Shown here: positions 1 to 8,028 of the stretch, piece after piece
Layout of the letters: every line of letters starts with the position of its first letter
Position numbering within the stretch: the first letter of the stretch is position 1
Source of the DNA: Pseudomonadota bacterium
Lineage (GTDB): Bacteria; Pseudomonadota; Alphaproteobacteria; Rhizobiales; Rhizobiaceae
DNA: 10,605 nt
NCBI GenBank assembly: GCA_023416545.1
Contig: JAEZHO010000150.1
Span: forward strand, 1-10,605
Direction of reading: 5' to 3'
Translations under genes and position numbers: made by a program
Notes under the pieces: model-generated
What the model was told of the DNA's origin: nothing
The model's input: the letters and a program-made list of their open reading frames with translations, nothing else
The model's database searches: none

Positions 1-18
1 CGGCAGGAGACCAGATGA
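1..18 (+). CDS. 3' tail of an upstream gene (possibly oxidase subunit II), partial
   Basis: Frame 1 reads five codons (RQETR) and then TGA at 16-18, giving an ATGA overlap with the next start codon at 15. This is the same coupling as at 2525-2528. In alternative oxidase operons of alphaproteobacteria the subunit II gene commonly lies directly upstream of subunit I, so this could be its C-terminus. Only five codons are visible, so identity is inference from gene order. Confidence 0.3.
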   Translation, partial: RQETR

Positions 19-2528
19 CGGAGAATAGACAGCCCGACCTTTCTCCCGTTGCCCTCCACAAGGCTCTCGATCGAATCTGGGGGACGCCGCCCGGATGGGC
101 GCAACTCGCGGCGGTCAACCACAATATCGTGGGCAAGCGTTTCATGCTCACGGCGCTCGTCTTCTTCGCCATCGGTGGCCTGCTGGCCATGCTGATCCGT
201 ACGCAGCTCGCCTCCTCCGAGAGCGCGTTCATGGATGCCGAGCAGTATGCGCAGGTCTTCACCATGCACGGCACGGTGATGATGTTTCTTTTCGCCATTC
301 CCTTCTTCGAAGGTGGCGCGATGTATCTTCTGCCCAAGCTCCTGGGAACCAGGGACCTCGCCTTCCCCCGCATGTCCGCCTACGGCTACTGGTGTTACCT
401 GTTCGGCGGTACGATGCTGATTGCGGCGCTTATCGGGGGAGTTGCGCCCGACAGCGGCTGGTTCATGTATACGCCGCTGTCCTCGGGGACGTTCTCACCC
501 GGCATCAACTCCGATGTCTGGCTGCTCGGCATCACCTTCGTCGAGATCTCCGCGCTCTCGGCGGCGATCGAGCTCATCGTGTCGATCCTCAAGCTGCGCG
601 CCCCCGGCATGTCGCTCGACAGGATGCCGATCCTCGCCTGGTATATGCTCGTTGTCGCAACGATGATGCTTGTGGGATTTCCGCCCCTCATCCTCGGATC
701 CATTCTCCTCGAGCTTGAGCGGGCGTTCGGGCTGCCCTTCTTCGATCCCACGCGCGGCGGCGATCCGCTGCTCTGGCAACATCTGTTCTGGCTGTTCGGG
801 CATCCGGAGGTCTACATCATCTTCCTGCCGGCCGCCGGCGCGATCTCCACCATCCTCCCCGTCTTCGCCGGCACTCCGCTTGCCGGTTACCGGATCATCA
901 TCGCGGCACTGGTCTCGATGGCCTTCCTCTCCTTCGGACTTTGGGTCCATCATATGTATACTGTGGGCATTCCCCACGTCGCACTTTCCTTCTTCTCCGC
1001 CGCGAGCGCGATGGTTGCCGTGCCGACCGCCATCCAGATATTCGCCTGGCTCGCAACGATCGGTCATGGCCACCCGCGCTTTTCGGTGCCGATGCTGCAC
1101 ATCTTCGGCTTCTTCTTCGTGTTCGTGATCGGCGGTCTGACGGGCGTCATGCTGGCCATGGTGCCTTTCGACTGGCAGGCGCATGACACCCATTTCGTCG
1201 TTGCCCATCTCCACTATGTGCTGGTCGGCGGCTTCGTCTTCCCCATGCTTGCCGCCGCCTACTACTGGCTGCCGCACATCAGCGGCCGGCAGCCCCTCCA
1301 GCATCTCTCCCATGCAGCCTTCTGGATGGTGTTCATCGGCTTCAACGTCACCTTCTTCATGATGCACCTGACGGGCTTGCGCGGAATGCCCCGTCGGGTC
1401 TTCGAATACCCCGCGGAATCAGGCTGGGAGACCTTGAACTTCATCTCCTCGATGGGGAGCTTCGTAATGACGATGGGCTTTGCCCTCATCGCGCTGGATT
1501 TCATCCTGCTCTTCCGGTTCGGAACCCGCTATCGTCGCAATCCCTGGAAGGCGGGAACCCTAGAGTGGGCGATGCCGACACCACCGCCCTCCTACAACTT
1601 CGCATCCCTTCCCTCCGTCGACCGCCGCGCAGACCTTCTCGACCCTGATCATCTGGGACCGCAACTGGCCGCCGGCGAGGGCTATCTCGGCATGCCGAGG
1701 GACGGACGCATGGAACTGCTGGCTGTCGACATCACCACAGGCCGTGCCGAGCATGTCGTCCGGCTGCCGCGCCAGACATTTCTGCCGTTCATCACGGCCC
1801 TTGCCACGGGCAGCTTCTTCCTGTCGCTCCTATTCAAGTTCTACTGGATTGCACCCCTGTCGCTCGCTCTGGTCGCTGCCCTGTTCCTTCTTTGGACAGG
1901 CGACACGGCGGAGAGGGAAGACATAGCCGATCTCGACGTCGGCCATGGTCTTGTCCTGCCCCCGCATATGCAGGTCTCGCGTCCCCCTTCATGGTGGGCG
2001 ATGGCGCTCGCCCTTATCGCGGATGGGACTGCCTTCATCGCCCTCCTATTCGGGGCACTGTTCCTCTGGATATCCGCTCCCGGCTGGCCGCCGGTGGACA
2101 TGCCGCGCTACCCCTCCTCCGTCGCTGTTCTTGCGGGCGTCGCCCTGACGATCAGCCTATGGACGGGAACCATGGCGGTTCGGTCGGGACCCGATGCGGC
2201 AGGTCTGCTTGTGCTGAATCTGCTTTGCCAGCTCGTCGCCCTCACGCTGTTCGGCTGGCTCCTGCTGATCACATGGCCGCAGGTCCAGGCGCACGCCGCC
2301 GTGGCAAGTGTCTTCGTCGTCCTCGCTTTTGCGGCCCTGCACAATGGCGTCGGCGTGGTCCTTTCTGCCTTTTGCCTTTTCCGCGTCAGGAACGGTTATG
2401 TTTCCTCCAGGAGGCTCGTCGATCTCCGCATCGGCCAATTGTGGCATGGCTACAGCGCCGCAGTCGGCGTGACCGCGCTGGCCTTTCCCATTCTGCTGGC
2501 CACACTTGTCGGAGGGTCATCCGAATGA
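15..2528 (+). CDS. ctaD: Cytochrome c oxidase subunit I fused to a subunit III-like domain (haem-copper oxidase, A-type)
   Basis: Catalytic subunit of a membrane terminal oxidase that reduces O2 to water, probably using cytochrome c. Residues about 1-560 are the 12-helix subunit I core. Visible ligands are H85 (low-spin haem), H263 with Y267 in HPEVY (CuB and the crosslinked Tyr), H312-H313 (CuB), H398 and H400 (haems), H390-D391 (Mg site) and R460-R461 (haem propionates). E265 and D114 of the D-channel are kept. The K-channel Lys position, 28 residues after the second CuB His, is Q341. Residues about 585-837 form several more helices resembling subunit III, so the 837-aa length reflects a I-III fusion; subunit I alone is usually about 530-560 aa. 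The start is supported by AGGAG at 5-9, five bases upstream. It resembles the CoxN type of rhizobial alternative oxidases. The oxidase I identity is certain; the electron donor is not shown by the sequence. Confidence 0.95.
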   Translation: MTENRQPDLSPVALHKALDRIWGTPPGWAQLAAVNHNIVGKRFMLTALVFFAIGGLLAMLIRTQLASSESAFMDAEQYAQVFTMHGTVMMFLFAIPFFEGGAMYLLPKLLGTRDLAFPRMSAYGYWCYLFGGTMLIAALIGGVAPDSGWFMYTPLSSGTFSPGINSDVWLLGITFVEISALSAAIELIVSILKLRAPGMSLDRMPILAWYMLVVATMMLVGFPPLILGSILLELERAFGLPFFDPTRGGDPLLWQHLFWLFGHPEVYIIFLPAAGAISTILPVFAGTPLAGYRIIIAALVSMAFLSFGLWVHHMYTVGIPHVALSFFSAASAMVAVPTAIQIFAWLATIGHGHPRFSVPMLHIFGFFFVFVIGGLTGVMLAMVPFDWQAHDTHFVVAHLHYVLVGGFVFPMLAAAYYWLPHISGRQPLQHLSHAAFWMVFIGFNVTFFMMHLTGLRGMPRRVFEYPAESGWETLNFISSMGSFVMTMGFALIALDFILLFRFGTRYRRNPWKAGTLEWAMPTPPPSYNFASLPSVDRRADLLDPDHLGPQLAAGEGYLGMPRDGRMELLAVDITTGRAEHVVRLPRQTFLPFITALATGSFFLSLLFKFYWIAPLSLALVAALFLLWTGDTAEREDIADLDVGHGLVLPPHMQVSRPPSWWAMALALIADGTAFIALLFGALFLWISAPGWPPVDMPRYPSSVAVLAGVALTISLWTGTMAVRSGPDAAGLLVLNLLCQLVALTLFGWLLLITWPQVQAHAAVASVFVVLAFAALHNGVGVVLSAFCLFRVRNGYVSSRRLVDLRIGQLWHGYSAAVGVTALAFPILLATLVGGSSE

Positions 2529-2878
2529 GAACCTCTCCGCTCCTCTCGATCATGGCAGGCTTCGTGTTCTGGGCAGGGCTGTTTGTGCTGCTCTACGGCG
2601 TCCAGGCAACCGGCTGCCATCTGGCCGGGAACGGCGCTTCCGCGCTGGCGGGCACCCATCCGACGTTACGATGGGCCCTGATGATCCTGGCAGCCTTCGG
2701 TATCACCGCCGTGGCGCTTCTGTGCTGGAACAAGCGGGCAGGGCGACGGGCTGCTGAAAAGCCCGACGAAACCACGGAATTCACCCGCGAGGTCTCGCGT
2801 TATGTCTGGCTTGGCGCCGCGGTGGCAACGCCATTCACCTTCTTCGGCGTCGCCTTCCTGAGGCTTTGCGGAACGTGA
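2525..2878 (+). CDS. Small three-helix membrane protein coupled to the oxidase gene
   Basis: A 117-aa protein whose ATG (2525) overlaps the TGA of the oxidase gene (2526-2528), so it is probably translated by coupling. The open frame extends upstream to 1892, but that part lies over the oxidase gene and reads as shadow sequence. Hydrophobic segments lie at about 8-27, 49-68 and 92-113, separated by a polar, charged stretch at about 69-91. A short YGVQATGC motif follows the first helix, and cysteines sit at residues 31, 67 and 115. I do not recognise a named family. Position suggests an accessory subunit or assembly factor of the fused oxidase, since small late genes in cox operons often have such roles. 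It could also be an unrelated membrane protein. Confidence 0.8.
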   Translation: MRTSPLLSIMAGFVFWAGLFVLLYGVQATGCHLAGNGASALAGTHPTLRWALMILAAFGITAVALLCWNKRAGRRAAEKPDETTEFTREVSRYVWLGAAVATPFTFFGVAFLRLCGT

Positions 2879-3080
2879 TCGGTAAGGCTTCATTTTCCGA
2901 CTTCCCGCATTGCGGCGCTACTTTGGTAGCAGTTGCAATCTCGCCGCAACGCTGACTGGTATAGCAATGGAACAACTGACGGGCCGGACGCCTGCCGGCG
3001 CGCTGGTCCCGTTGCGGAATGAATACGGTCGGTAGAATTCACCGCGGACGATCGACAACATCGCGAAGGTCGCAGGACGA

Positions 3081-4832
3081 ATGACGCAGCCGGTGACGAC
3101 ACTCCGATTAGCAGAACCATCCTTCACAGAACTGTTCACGCCAAAGCTCCTCACGGTCCTTCGGGAAGGCTACCGCCTTGAGCACCTCCGCGCCGACGCC
3201 CTGGCCGGCCTGACGGTCGCCATCGTCGCCCTGCCGCTTTCGATGGCGATTGCCATCGCGTCGGGCGCCTCGCCTGCGCAGGGCCTCTACACCGCGATCG
3301 TCGGGGGCTTCCTGGTATCCGCATTTGGAGGCAGCCGGTTCCAGATCGGCGGCCCGGCGGGTGCCTTCATCGTGCTGGTCGCGGCGACGGTGCAGGCGCA
3401 CGGAATGGATGGGCTGATCCTGGCGACCTTCATCTCCGGCCTGATCCTCGCGCTGATCGGTCTCCTTCGCCTTGGCACCTATATCAAGTTCATCCCCTAC
3501 CCGGTGACCGTGGGATTCACGGCGGGGATAGCCGTGATCATTTTCGCAAGCCAGATCAAGGAACTGCTCGGACTTGACCTTTCCGTCCCCGAACCGGGAG
3601 CACTGCTGCAAAAGCTTCCCGTTCTCTGGGAGAACCTGCCGACGGCAAGTCCGGCCACGATCGCCCTTTCAGCCTCCACCGTCATCGTCATCCTGGCGCT
3701 GAAGCGGTGGCGGCCGCACTGGCCGGGCCTCCTGATAGCGGTAGGTGCAACCACGGCCGCGGCAGCCTTCCTGTCGCTGCCGGTCAGCACGATCGGCAGC
3801 GCATTCGGAGGGATACCAGGCTCGCTGCCGGTCCCCGACCTTCCGGAGATCACGATCGAGAAGACCCTCGCCGTGCTGCCCTCGGCCTTTGCATTCGCAC
3901 TTCTCGGTTCCATCGAGTCGCTCCTGTCCGCGGTCGTCGCGGACGGGATGACCGGGCGGCGGCACCGGTCCAATTGCGAACTGGTAGGCCAGGGCATTGC
4001 GAATGTCGGCTCGGCTCTCTTCGGCGGCTTCTGCGTGACGGGCACGATCGCCCGCACCGCCACCAATGTTCGCTCAGGCGCTCATGGACCGGTGTCAGGA
4101 ATGCTGCACGCGGTTTTCCTTCTGATGTTCATTCTGATTGCAGCGCCGCTGGCGAGCTATATCCCTTTGGCAAGCCTCGCGGGCGTGCTTGCCGTCGTTG
4201 CCTGGAATATGTTCGAGAAGCAGGCATTCTGGATGCTGATTACCGCGAGCAGGGGAGACGCCGCCGTTCTGCTTGTCACGTTCCTGCTGACCATCTTCCG
4301 TGACCTGACGGAAGCGATCGTCGCCGGCTTTGCCCTCGGTTCGGTGCTTTTCATCCACCGCATGTCGCAAACCACGGCGGTCCATGCCCATCCTCCGTTC
4401 GTCACGGAAGACGAGGCCGATAGCGGCAAGGCGGCAGGGGTTGCCTATGACAAGGCGGTCGCGAGCGATCCGGACATCATGATCTATCGTATCTCCGGAG
4501 CCTTCTTCTTCGGCGCCGCAGCCTCGATCGGCGCTGTCCTCGATCGTATCTCCGATCGTCACCGTGCGCTGATCATAGATCTCGAAGCCGTCCCCTTCAT
4601 CGATTCCACCGCAGCCAACACGATAGAAAACCTTGCCCACAAGGCCCATCCTAGGAGACTGAGCATCGTGCTGACGGGCACGACCGATGGGCTCCGTGAA
4701 GAACTGCGCGCGCAGGGGATCCGTCCCCCCATGGTTCGCTTCGAGGCGACCATCGAAAAGGCCCTGGCCGCCTTGGAGCCGGAAACCGATGACGCCGGCA
4801 ATACCCCCGCCCAGGCCGCCCCTTCCTGCTGA
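3081..4832 (+). CDS. SulP (SLC26) family anion permease with STAS domain
   Basis: Inner-membrane transporter of 583 aa, a usual length for bacterial SulP proteins. The family moves sulfate, bicarbonate, C4-dicarboxylates or other anions, and the substrate cannot be read from this sequence. Residues 52-70 match the SulP signature (PLSMA, then AIASG, then P..GLY). A GGPAGAF motif follows at about 90-96, and many hydrophobic helices run to about residue 430. A segment with TGTIARTATNVRSGA in the second half is also typical. The C-terminal STAS domain (about 455-560) has the LIIDLEAVPFIDSTA pattern with D508-S509 at the loop that is phosphorylatable in anti-sigma antagonists. AGGA at 3074-3077 is only three bases before the ATG, and AAGG at 3066-3069 is a second weak site. 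It lies 202 bases after the oxidase operon, with no sign of coupling. No carbonic anhydrase or sulfur gene is next to it in the window. Confidence 0.92.
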   Translation: MTQPVTTLRLAEPSFTELFTPKLLTVLREGYRLEHLRADALAGLTVAIVALPLSMAIAIASGASPAQGLYTAIVGGFLVSAFGGSRFQIGGPAGAFIVLVAATVQAHGMDGLILATFISGLILALIGLLRLGTYIKFIPYPVTVGFTAGIAVIIFASQIKELLGLDLSVPEPGALLQKLPVLWENLPTASPATIALSASTVIVILALKRWRPHWPGLLIAVGATTAAAAFLSLPVSTIGSAFGGIPGSLPVPDLPEITIEKTLAVLPSAFAFALLGSIESLLSAVVADGMTGRRHRSNCELVGQGIANVGSALFGGFCVTGTIARTATNVRSGAHGPVSGMLHAVFLLMFILIAAPLASYIPLASLAGVLAVVAWNMFEKQAFWMLITASRGDAAVLLVTFLLTIFRDLTEAIVAGFALGSVLFIHRMSQTTAVHAHPPFVTEDEADSGKAAGVAYDKAVASDPDIMIYRISGAFFFGAAASIGAVLDRISDRHRALIIDLEAVPFIDSTAANTIENLAHKAHPRRLSIVLTGTTDGLREELRAQGIRPPMVRFEATIEKALAALEPETDDAGNTPAQAAPSC

Positions 4833-4902
4833 TCGCTTGCCGACGGGCCCGTGCGGCCATTGCGAGGCATGGCGCAGGTCGAGCGGCTCCGGCCCGCGCT
4901 CC

Positions 4903-4931
4903 TTGGCATGGAGGCGATAGAATATCTTAAA
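4903..4931 (+). promoter_or_regulatory. Weak candidate promoter for the GGDEF-EAL gene
   Basis: TTGGCA at 4903-4908 is followed 17 bases later by CTTAAA (4926-4931), inside the most A/T-rich patch of the gap. The -35 half fits the vegetative consensus well, but the -10 half fits poorly. This is pattern matching only. Confidence 0.2.
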
Positions 4932-4972
4932 GTTTATCGGGGAAATTGCAGATCAACTGCCGGATTCAGCCT

Positions 4973-7666
4973 ATGCATTTATGGCCTACCCATCGCCCCC
5001 ACCACACACCCCGCAAACGATCGGGGTGGACTTACTATGTCCCGGCCCTGCTGGCGATCACGACAGTACTGATCGGCTTCGCGCGCTCCGATTCCGACCG
5101 GCTCGCGCATCATCGCGAAAACCAGCGCGCAAAGGCATCGCAGCAACTGGCCGACACCGTCTCGAGACTTGAGACCAATGTCCGTGGCAACGTCAATCTC
5201 GTGCACGGCCTTGTTACCGCTGTCGCAGCCGATCCGCATATGAGCCAGCAGCGGTTCTCGACGATCGCGGAACGGATCTTCGCCGTCCCGTCCCAGCTTA
5301 GCAGCGTAGCGGGCGCGCCGGACTTCGTGATCCGCATGACCTACCCTGAGGATCTGAACAAGACGGCCATCGGCCTCGATTACATGGAGACGCCTTCTCA
5401 GCGCGACCCGGCGGCGGAGGCGGTCGCCCGTCGTACGGTCATGATCACCGGTCCTGTCGCGCTCGTGCAGGGTGGGCAAGGGCTGATCGCCCGCTATCCC
5501 GTGTTCTCGCTGAACTCCAACCGCTTCTGGGGGGTCGTCTCCGCGGTTATCGACCTCGACCGGCTCTACCGGGACAGTAACCTCAATTCGCCATCACAGA
5601 CGCTCGAAATCGCAATCTCGCGCCGCCCGCTACCGCAAGGCAGTGATGTCTTCTTCGGTCGGGCGGACCTGCTTTCGCAAGACCCGGTGACGGCCGCCAT
5701 CGATCTCGGATACGACAGCTGGTATCTCGCAGCCGTTCCCAAAGGCGGCTGGACCCACGAGCCGGCCGATATGGCCAGGTTCCGAATGTTCGCGGCACTT
5801 GCCTCCTTCTTCGTGGTTGCCCCGCTTGTTTGGGCTGGCCTCTTGATGCAGCAGCGAAACCGAAGCCACCTCCTGCTCAGGGAACGTGAAGAGCGCCTGG
5901 AAGTATTGTCCCGCCGGCTGCAACTGGCGCTGGAGGCCTCCAGGATCGGCGTCTGGGAATACCACCCCGACACCGACAGCCTGCTGTGGGACTCGTACAT
6001 GTGCGACCTCTACGGCCAGCCCCACGAAAACAACCGCGGATCCTTCCAGGATTGGGCGGACAAGATTCACCCTGACGATTTGGCCGAGGCCAAAGCCGCA
6101 TTCCAGGGCTCCGTCGAACACCAGATCCCCTACCTGAAGGATTTCCGGATCGTCCTGCCTTCGGGAGAGATCCGGCACATTCGCGCGCATGGCGCGGTCG
6201 AGAACGCGGCGGATGGCACGAAGCGCGTGGTCGGCGCGAACTGGGATGTCACCGATGACGTCGCCATGCAGGTCGAGTTGCGGACGGCTCAGGCGAAGGC
6301 CGAGGAGCAGAACCGGCAGCTGAGGACAACCCGCCGCATCCTCGAACATCAATCCCTGCACGACGCACTGACGGGCCTGCCCAACAGGCGGTTTCTTGAC
6401 CAGTTCATGGTCACGGCCGATACGTCCGACCTTTCCCAGAAACTTGCTTTCATTCACATCGATCTGGACCACTTCAAGCATGTCAACGACACGCTGGGGC
6501 ACGGTACGGGCGACGAGGTTTTGAAGGTCGCGACCGGGCGCCTGCGCGAAATTATCGGACCGGAAGAGGTCATATCGCGAATTGGCGGCGACGAGTTCGT
6601 CGTTGTGACATGCGGCCCGGACCCGGCTCCTCGGGCGCAGGAGGTTGCCCTGGAGATCGTCTTGAGGCTGGCGCGCCCGATCGAAATCGAGGGCCAGGAA
6701 ATCCGTATCGGCTGCAGCGCGGGCATCGCATGCCAGACCATGGCCGGCGAGACGCCGTCCCAGCTCTTGATGAACGCCGATATCGCTCTCTACGAGGCCA
6801 AGAAGAAGGGACGCAATCGCGTCGAGATTTTCTCGGACGACCTGCGGGCGGTCACGATCGAAACGAAGCGAACGGCGGACGAGTTGCTGAGAGCCCTCGA
6901 ATGCGATGCGTTCGTTCCCTTCTTCCAGCCGCAGTTCGACGCCCAGACGCTTGCGATCAACGGCGTCGAGGCCCTCGCCCGCTGGGACCATGCTACCAAG
7001 GGCATCTTGACCCCCGACAAGTTTCTCGAAGTCGCCGAAGGTCTTGGCCGGGTGGCCGAGATCGACAGGCTGATCCTTGAGAAATCGCTGTTCCAGATGA
7101 CCCGCTGGCGCACCCAGGGCATCGATATTCCGAAGCTTTCGGTAAACATCTCCGCACAGCGGCTGAAAGATCCCACACTTCTGGGGATGCTGGAGTCGCT
7201 GCCGATCGAGACCCACACGCTCGCCTTCGAACTGCTGGAATCGATCTCGTTCGAGGATCAGGAAGAAGACCTGAAGGCGGCCATACGCCAGCTCAAGGAG
7301 CGCGGCGTCCAGGTGGAAATCGACGATTTCGGCTCCGGCCATGCATCCATCGTGAGCTTGCTGGAACTTGCACCGCACCGCCTGAAGATCGACCGGAAGC
7401 TGGTCGCGCCGATCGACGTTTCCGAATCTCAGCGGCGACTGGTGGCCTCGATCATCGAGATCGGACGCTCGCTCGGAATCGGCATCGTTGCCGAGGGCGT
7501 CGAGACGATGACCCATGCGGAGATTCTGAGGGAACTGGGTTGCCAGACCTTGCAGGGCTACGCGTTCGCGCGCCCGATGTCGTCTGCCGATCTCATGACG
7601 TTCGCCAAGGAGTGGCAGCTGCGCCACCCGCCGGTCAGGAAGCCTGCGAACCTGCGAAGCGTATAA
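4973..7666 (+). CDS. CHASE-PAS-GGDEF-EAL membrane protein (cyclic-di-GMP synthesis/breakdown)
   Basis: A membrane signalling protein of 897 aa from the ATG at 4973. Helix 1 (about 19-37) and helix 2 (about 272-292) enclose an extracytoplasmic CHASE-type ligand domain. A PAS domain follows (about 312-430, with IGVWEY at its start and HPDD inside), then GGDEF (about 455-615, motif at 538-542) and EAL (about 635-885). EAL metal and catalytic residues appear complete: E666 (EAL), N725, E753, D784-D785 (DDFG), K805, E841 (AEGVET) and Q861. GGDEF is intact, so both diguanylate cyclase and phosphodiesterase activity are possible. The four residues where the RxxD inhibitory site normally sits read GPEE, so product inhibition through that site is unlikely. 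Start choice: a TTG at 4946 is also in frame (906 aa), but its GGGGA lies only two bases away. The ATG at 4973 has GGA at 4962-4964 with an eight-base gap. The ligand and net activity are unknown. Confidence 0.93.
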   Translation: MHLWPTHRPHHTPRKRSGWTYYVPALLAITTVLIGFARSDSDRLAHHRENQRAKASQQLADTVSRLETNVRGNVNLVHGLVTAVAADPHMSQQRFSTIAERIFAVPSQLSSVAGAPDFVIRMTYPEDLNKTAIGLDYMETPSQRDPAAEAVARRTVMITGPVALVQGGQGLIARYPVFSLNSNRFWGVVSAVIDLDRLYRDSNLNSPSQTLEIAISRRPLPQGSDVFFGRADLLSQDPVTAAIDLGYDSWYLAAVPKGGWTHEPADMARFRMFAALASFFVVAPLVWAGLLMQQRNRSHLLLREREERLEVLSRRLQLALEASRIGVWEYHPDTDSLLWDSYMCDLYGQPHENNRGSFQDWADKIHPDDLAEAKAAFQGSVEHQIPYLKDFRIVLPSGEIRHIRAHGAVENAADGTKRVVGANWDVTDDVAMQVELRTAQAKAEEQNRQLRTTRRILEHQSLHDALTGLPNRRFLDQFMVTADTSDLSQKLAFIHIDLDHFKHVNDTLGHGTGDEVLKVATGRLREIIGPEEVISRIGGDEFVVVTCGPDPAPRAQEVALEIVLRLARPIEIEGQEIRIGCSAGIACQTMAGETPSQLLMNADIALYEAKKKGRNRVEIFSDDLRAVTIETKRTADELLRALECDAFVPFFQPQFDAQTLAINGVEALARWDHATKGILTPDKFLEVAEGLGRVAEIDRLILEKSLFQMTRWRTQGIDIPKLSVNISAQRLKDPTLLGMLESLPIETHTLAFELLESISFEDQEEDLKAAIRQLKERGVQVEIDDFGSGHASIVSLLELAPHRLKIDRKLVAPIDVSESQRRLVASIIEIGRSLGIGIVAEGVETMTHAEILRELGCQTLQGYAFARPMSSADLMTFAKEWQLRHPPVRKPANLRSV

Positions 7667-7685
7667 GCGAGTATCGCTCCGAGTA

Positions 7686-7715
7686 ACCCGGTAGCGACGG
7701 ACCGACGGGCCGGGT
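7686..7715. terminator. Possible hairpin in the convergent interval
   Basis: ACCCGG (7686-7691) pairs with CCGGGT (7710-7715) around an 18-base loop, 20 bases after the GGDEF-EAL stop and between two convergent genes. There is no T-run on either side. It could be a Rho-dependent or bidirectional stop, or chance in GC-rich DNA. Confidence 0.2.
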
Positions 7716-7785
7716 CGCACGGGCGCTGGCGGATACCGCGCTCGTCGAGAGGTGGCCGAAGACCGCTACTCCCGACGTGGTGATT

Positions 7786-8028
7786 TTATCCCATGGATTC
7801 GCTGGCGAAGCCCGCCTGCAGCTCAAGCTGGACCGCATTCATGAACGATTGCGCCTGATGCGATATTTCCGCTTCGCACGCGCCGACCTGGCGAAGGGCT
7901 GCCACAAATCGGGACATTTCGGTGCGCCAGAACTGGTTCGCTTTCTCACCGTGGAGGTCGCGAAGGGTCGCTGCGCATCGGCGGATGTCGGCTGCGCGGC
8001 GATGAGACGGGAATTGAAGGAGGGCCAT
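7786..8028 (-). CDS. Small hypothetical protein, DUF6074-like
   Basis: An 80-aa cytosolic protein with no signal peptide or membrane helix. It starts with ALLQFPSHRRAADIR, then an amphipathic segment with LHGEKANQFW, and ends in a helical stretch with AVQLELQ. This pattern (FP..RR near the N-terminus, then helices) recalls the small DUF6074 proteins common in Rhizobiales, whose function is not known. Codon use on this strand, with mostly G/C third positions, fits its neighbours. The overlapping plus-strand frame at 7777-8061 (94 aa) looks like its shadow. The start at 8028 has only a weak purine-rich site upstream (GACGAG on the coding strand). It is convergent with the GGDEF-EAL gene and divergent from the chemoreceptor. 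The family assignment is from memory of the pattern, not a search. Confidence 0.6.
   Translation of the reverse strand: MALLQFPSHRRAADIRRCAATLRDLHGEKANQFWRTEMSRFVAALRQVGACEAEISHQAQSFMNAVQLELQAGFASESMG

Noticed and set aside
495..1367. A 290-aa minus-strand open frame opposite the oxidase gene
   Set aside because: Low-complexity Glu, Asp, His and Gly-rich translation mirrors membrane-helix codons of the oxidase; it is a shadow frame.
1892..2524. Upstream extension of the small membrane protein frame
   Set aside because: It overlaps the oxidase gene in another frame and is Arg/Pro/Gly-rich without hydrophobic or domain structure. The ATG at 2525 with ATGA overlap is the natural start.
2983..2999. 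GCCGG/CCGGC hairpin after the oxidase operon
   Set aside because: The stem is only five base pairs and no T-run follows, so I do not call it a terminator.
4486..4554. The 12-mer ATCGTATCTCCG occurring twice (4486 and 4543)
   Set aside because: Both copies encode similar R-I-S residues inside the STAS domain in the same frame. This is chance or weak internal similarity, not a mobile or regulatory repeat.
5630..7720. A 696-aa open frame on the minus strand opposite the GGDEF-EAL gene
   Set aside because: It is the antisense shadow of a clear multi-domain gene. Its composition is rich in Arg, Gln, His and Asp with no recognisable domain, as expected from G/C third-position bias.
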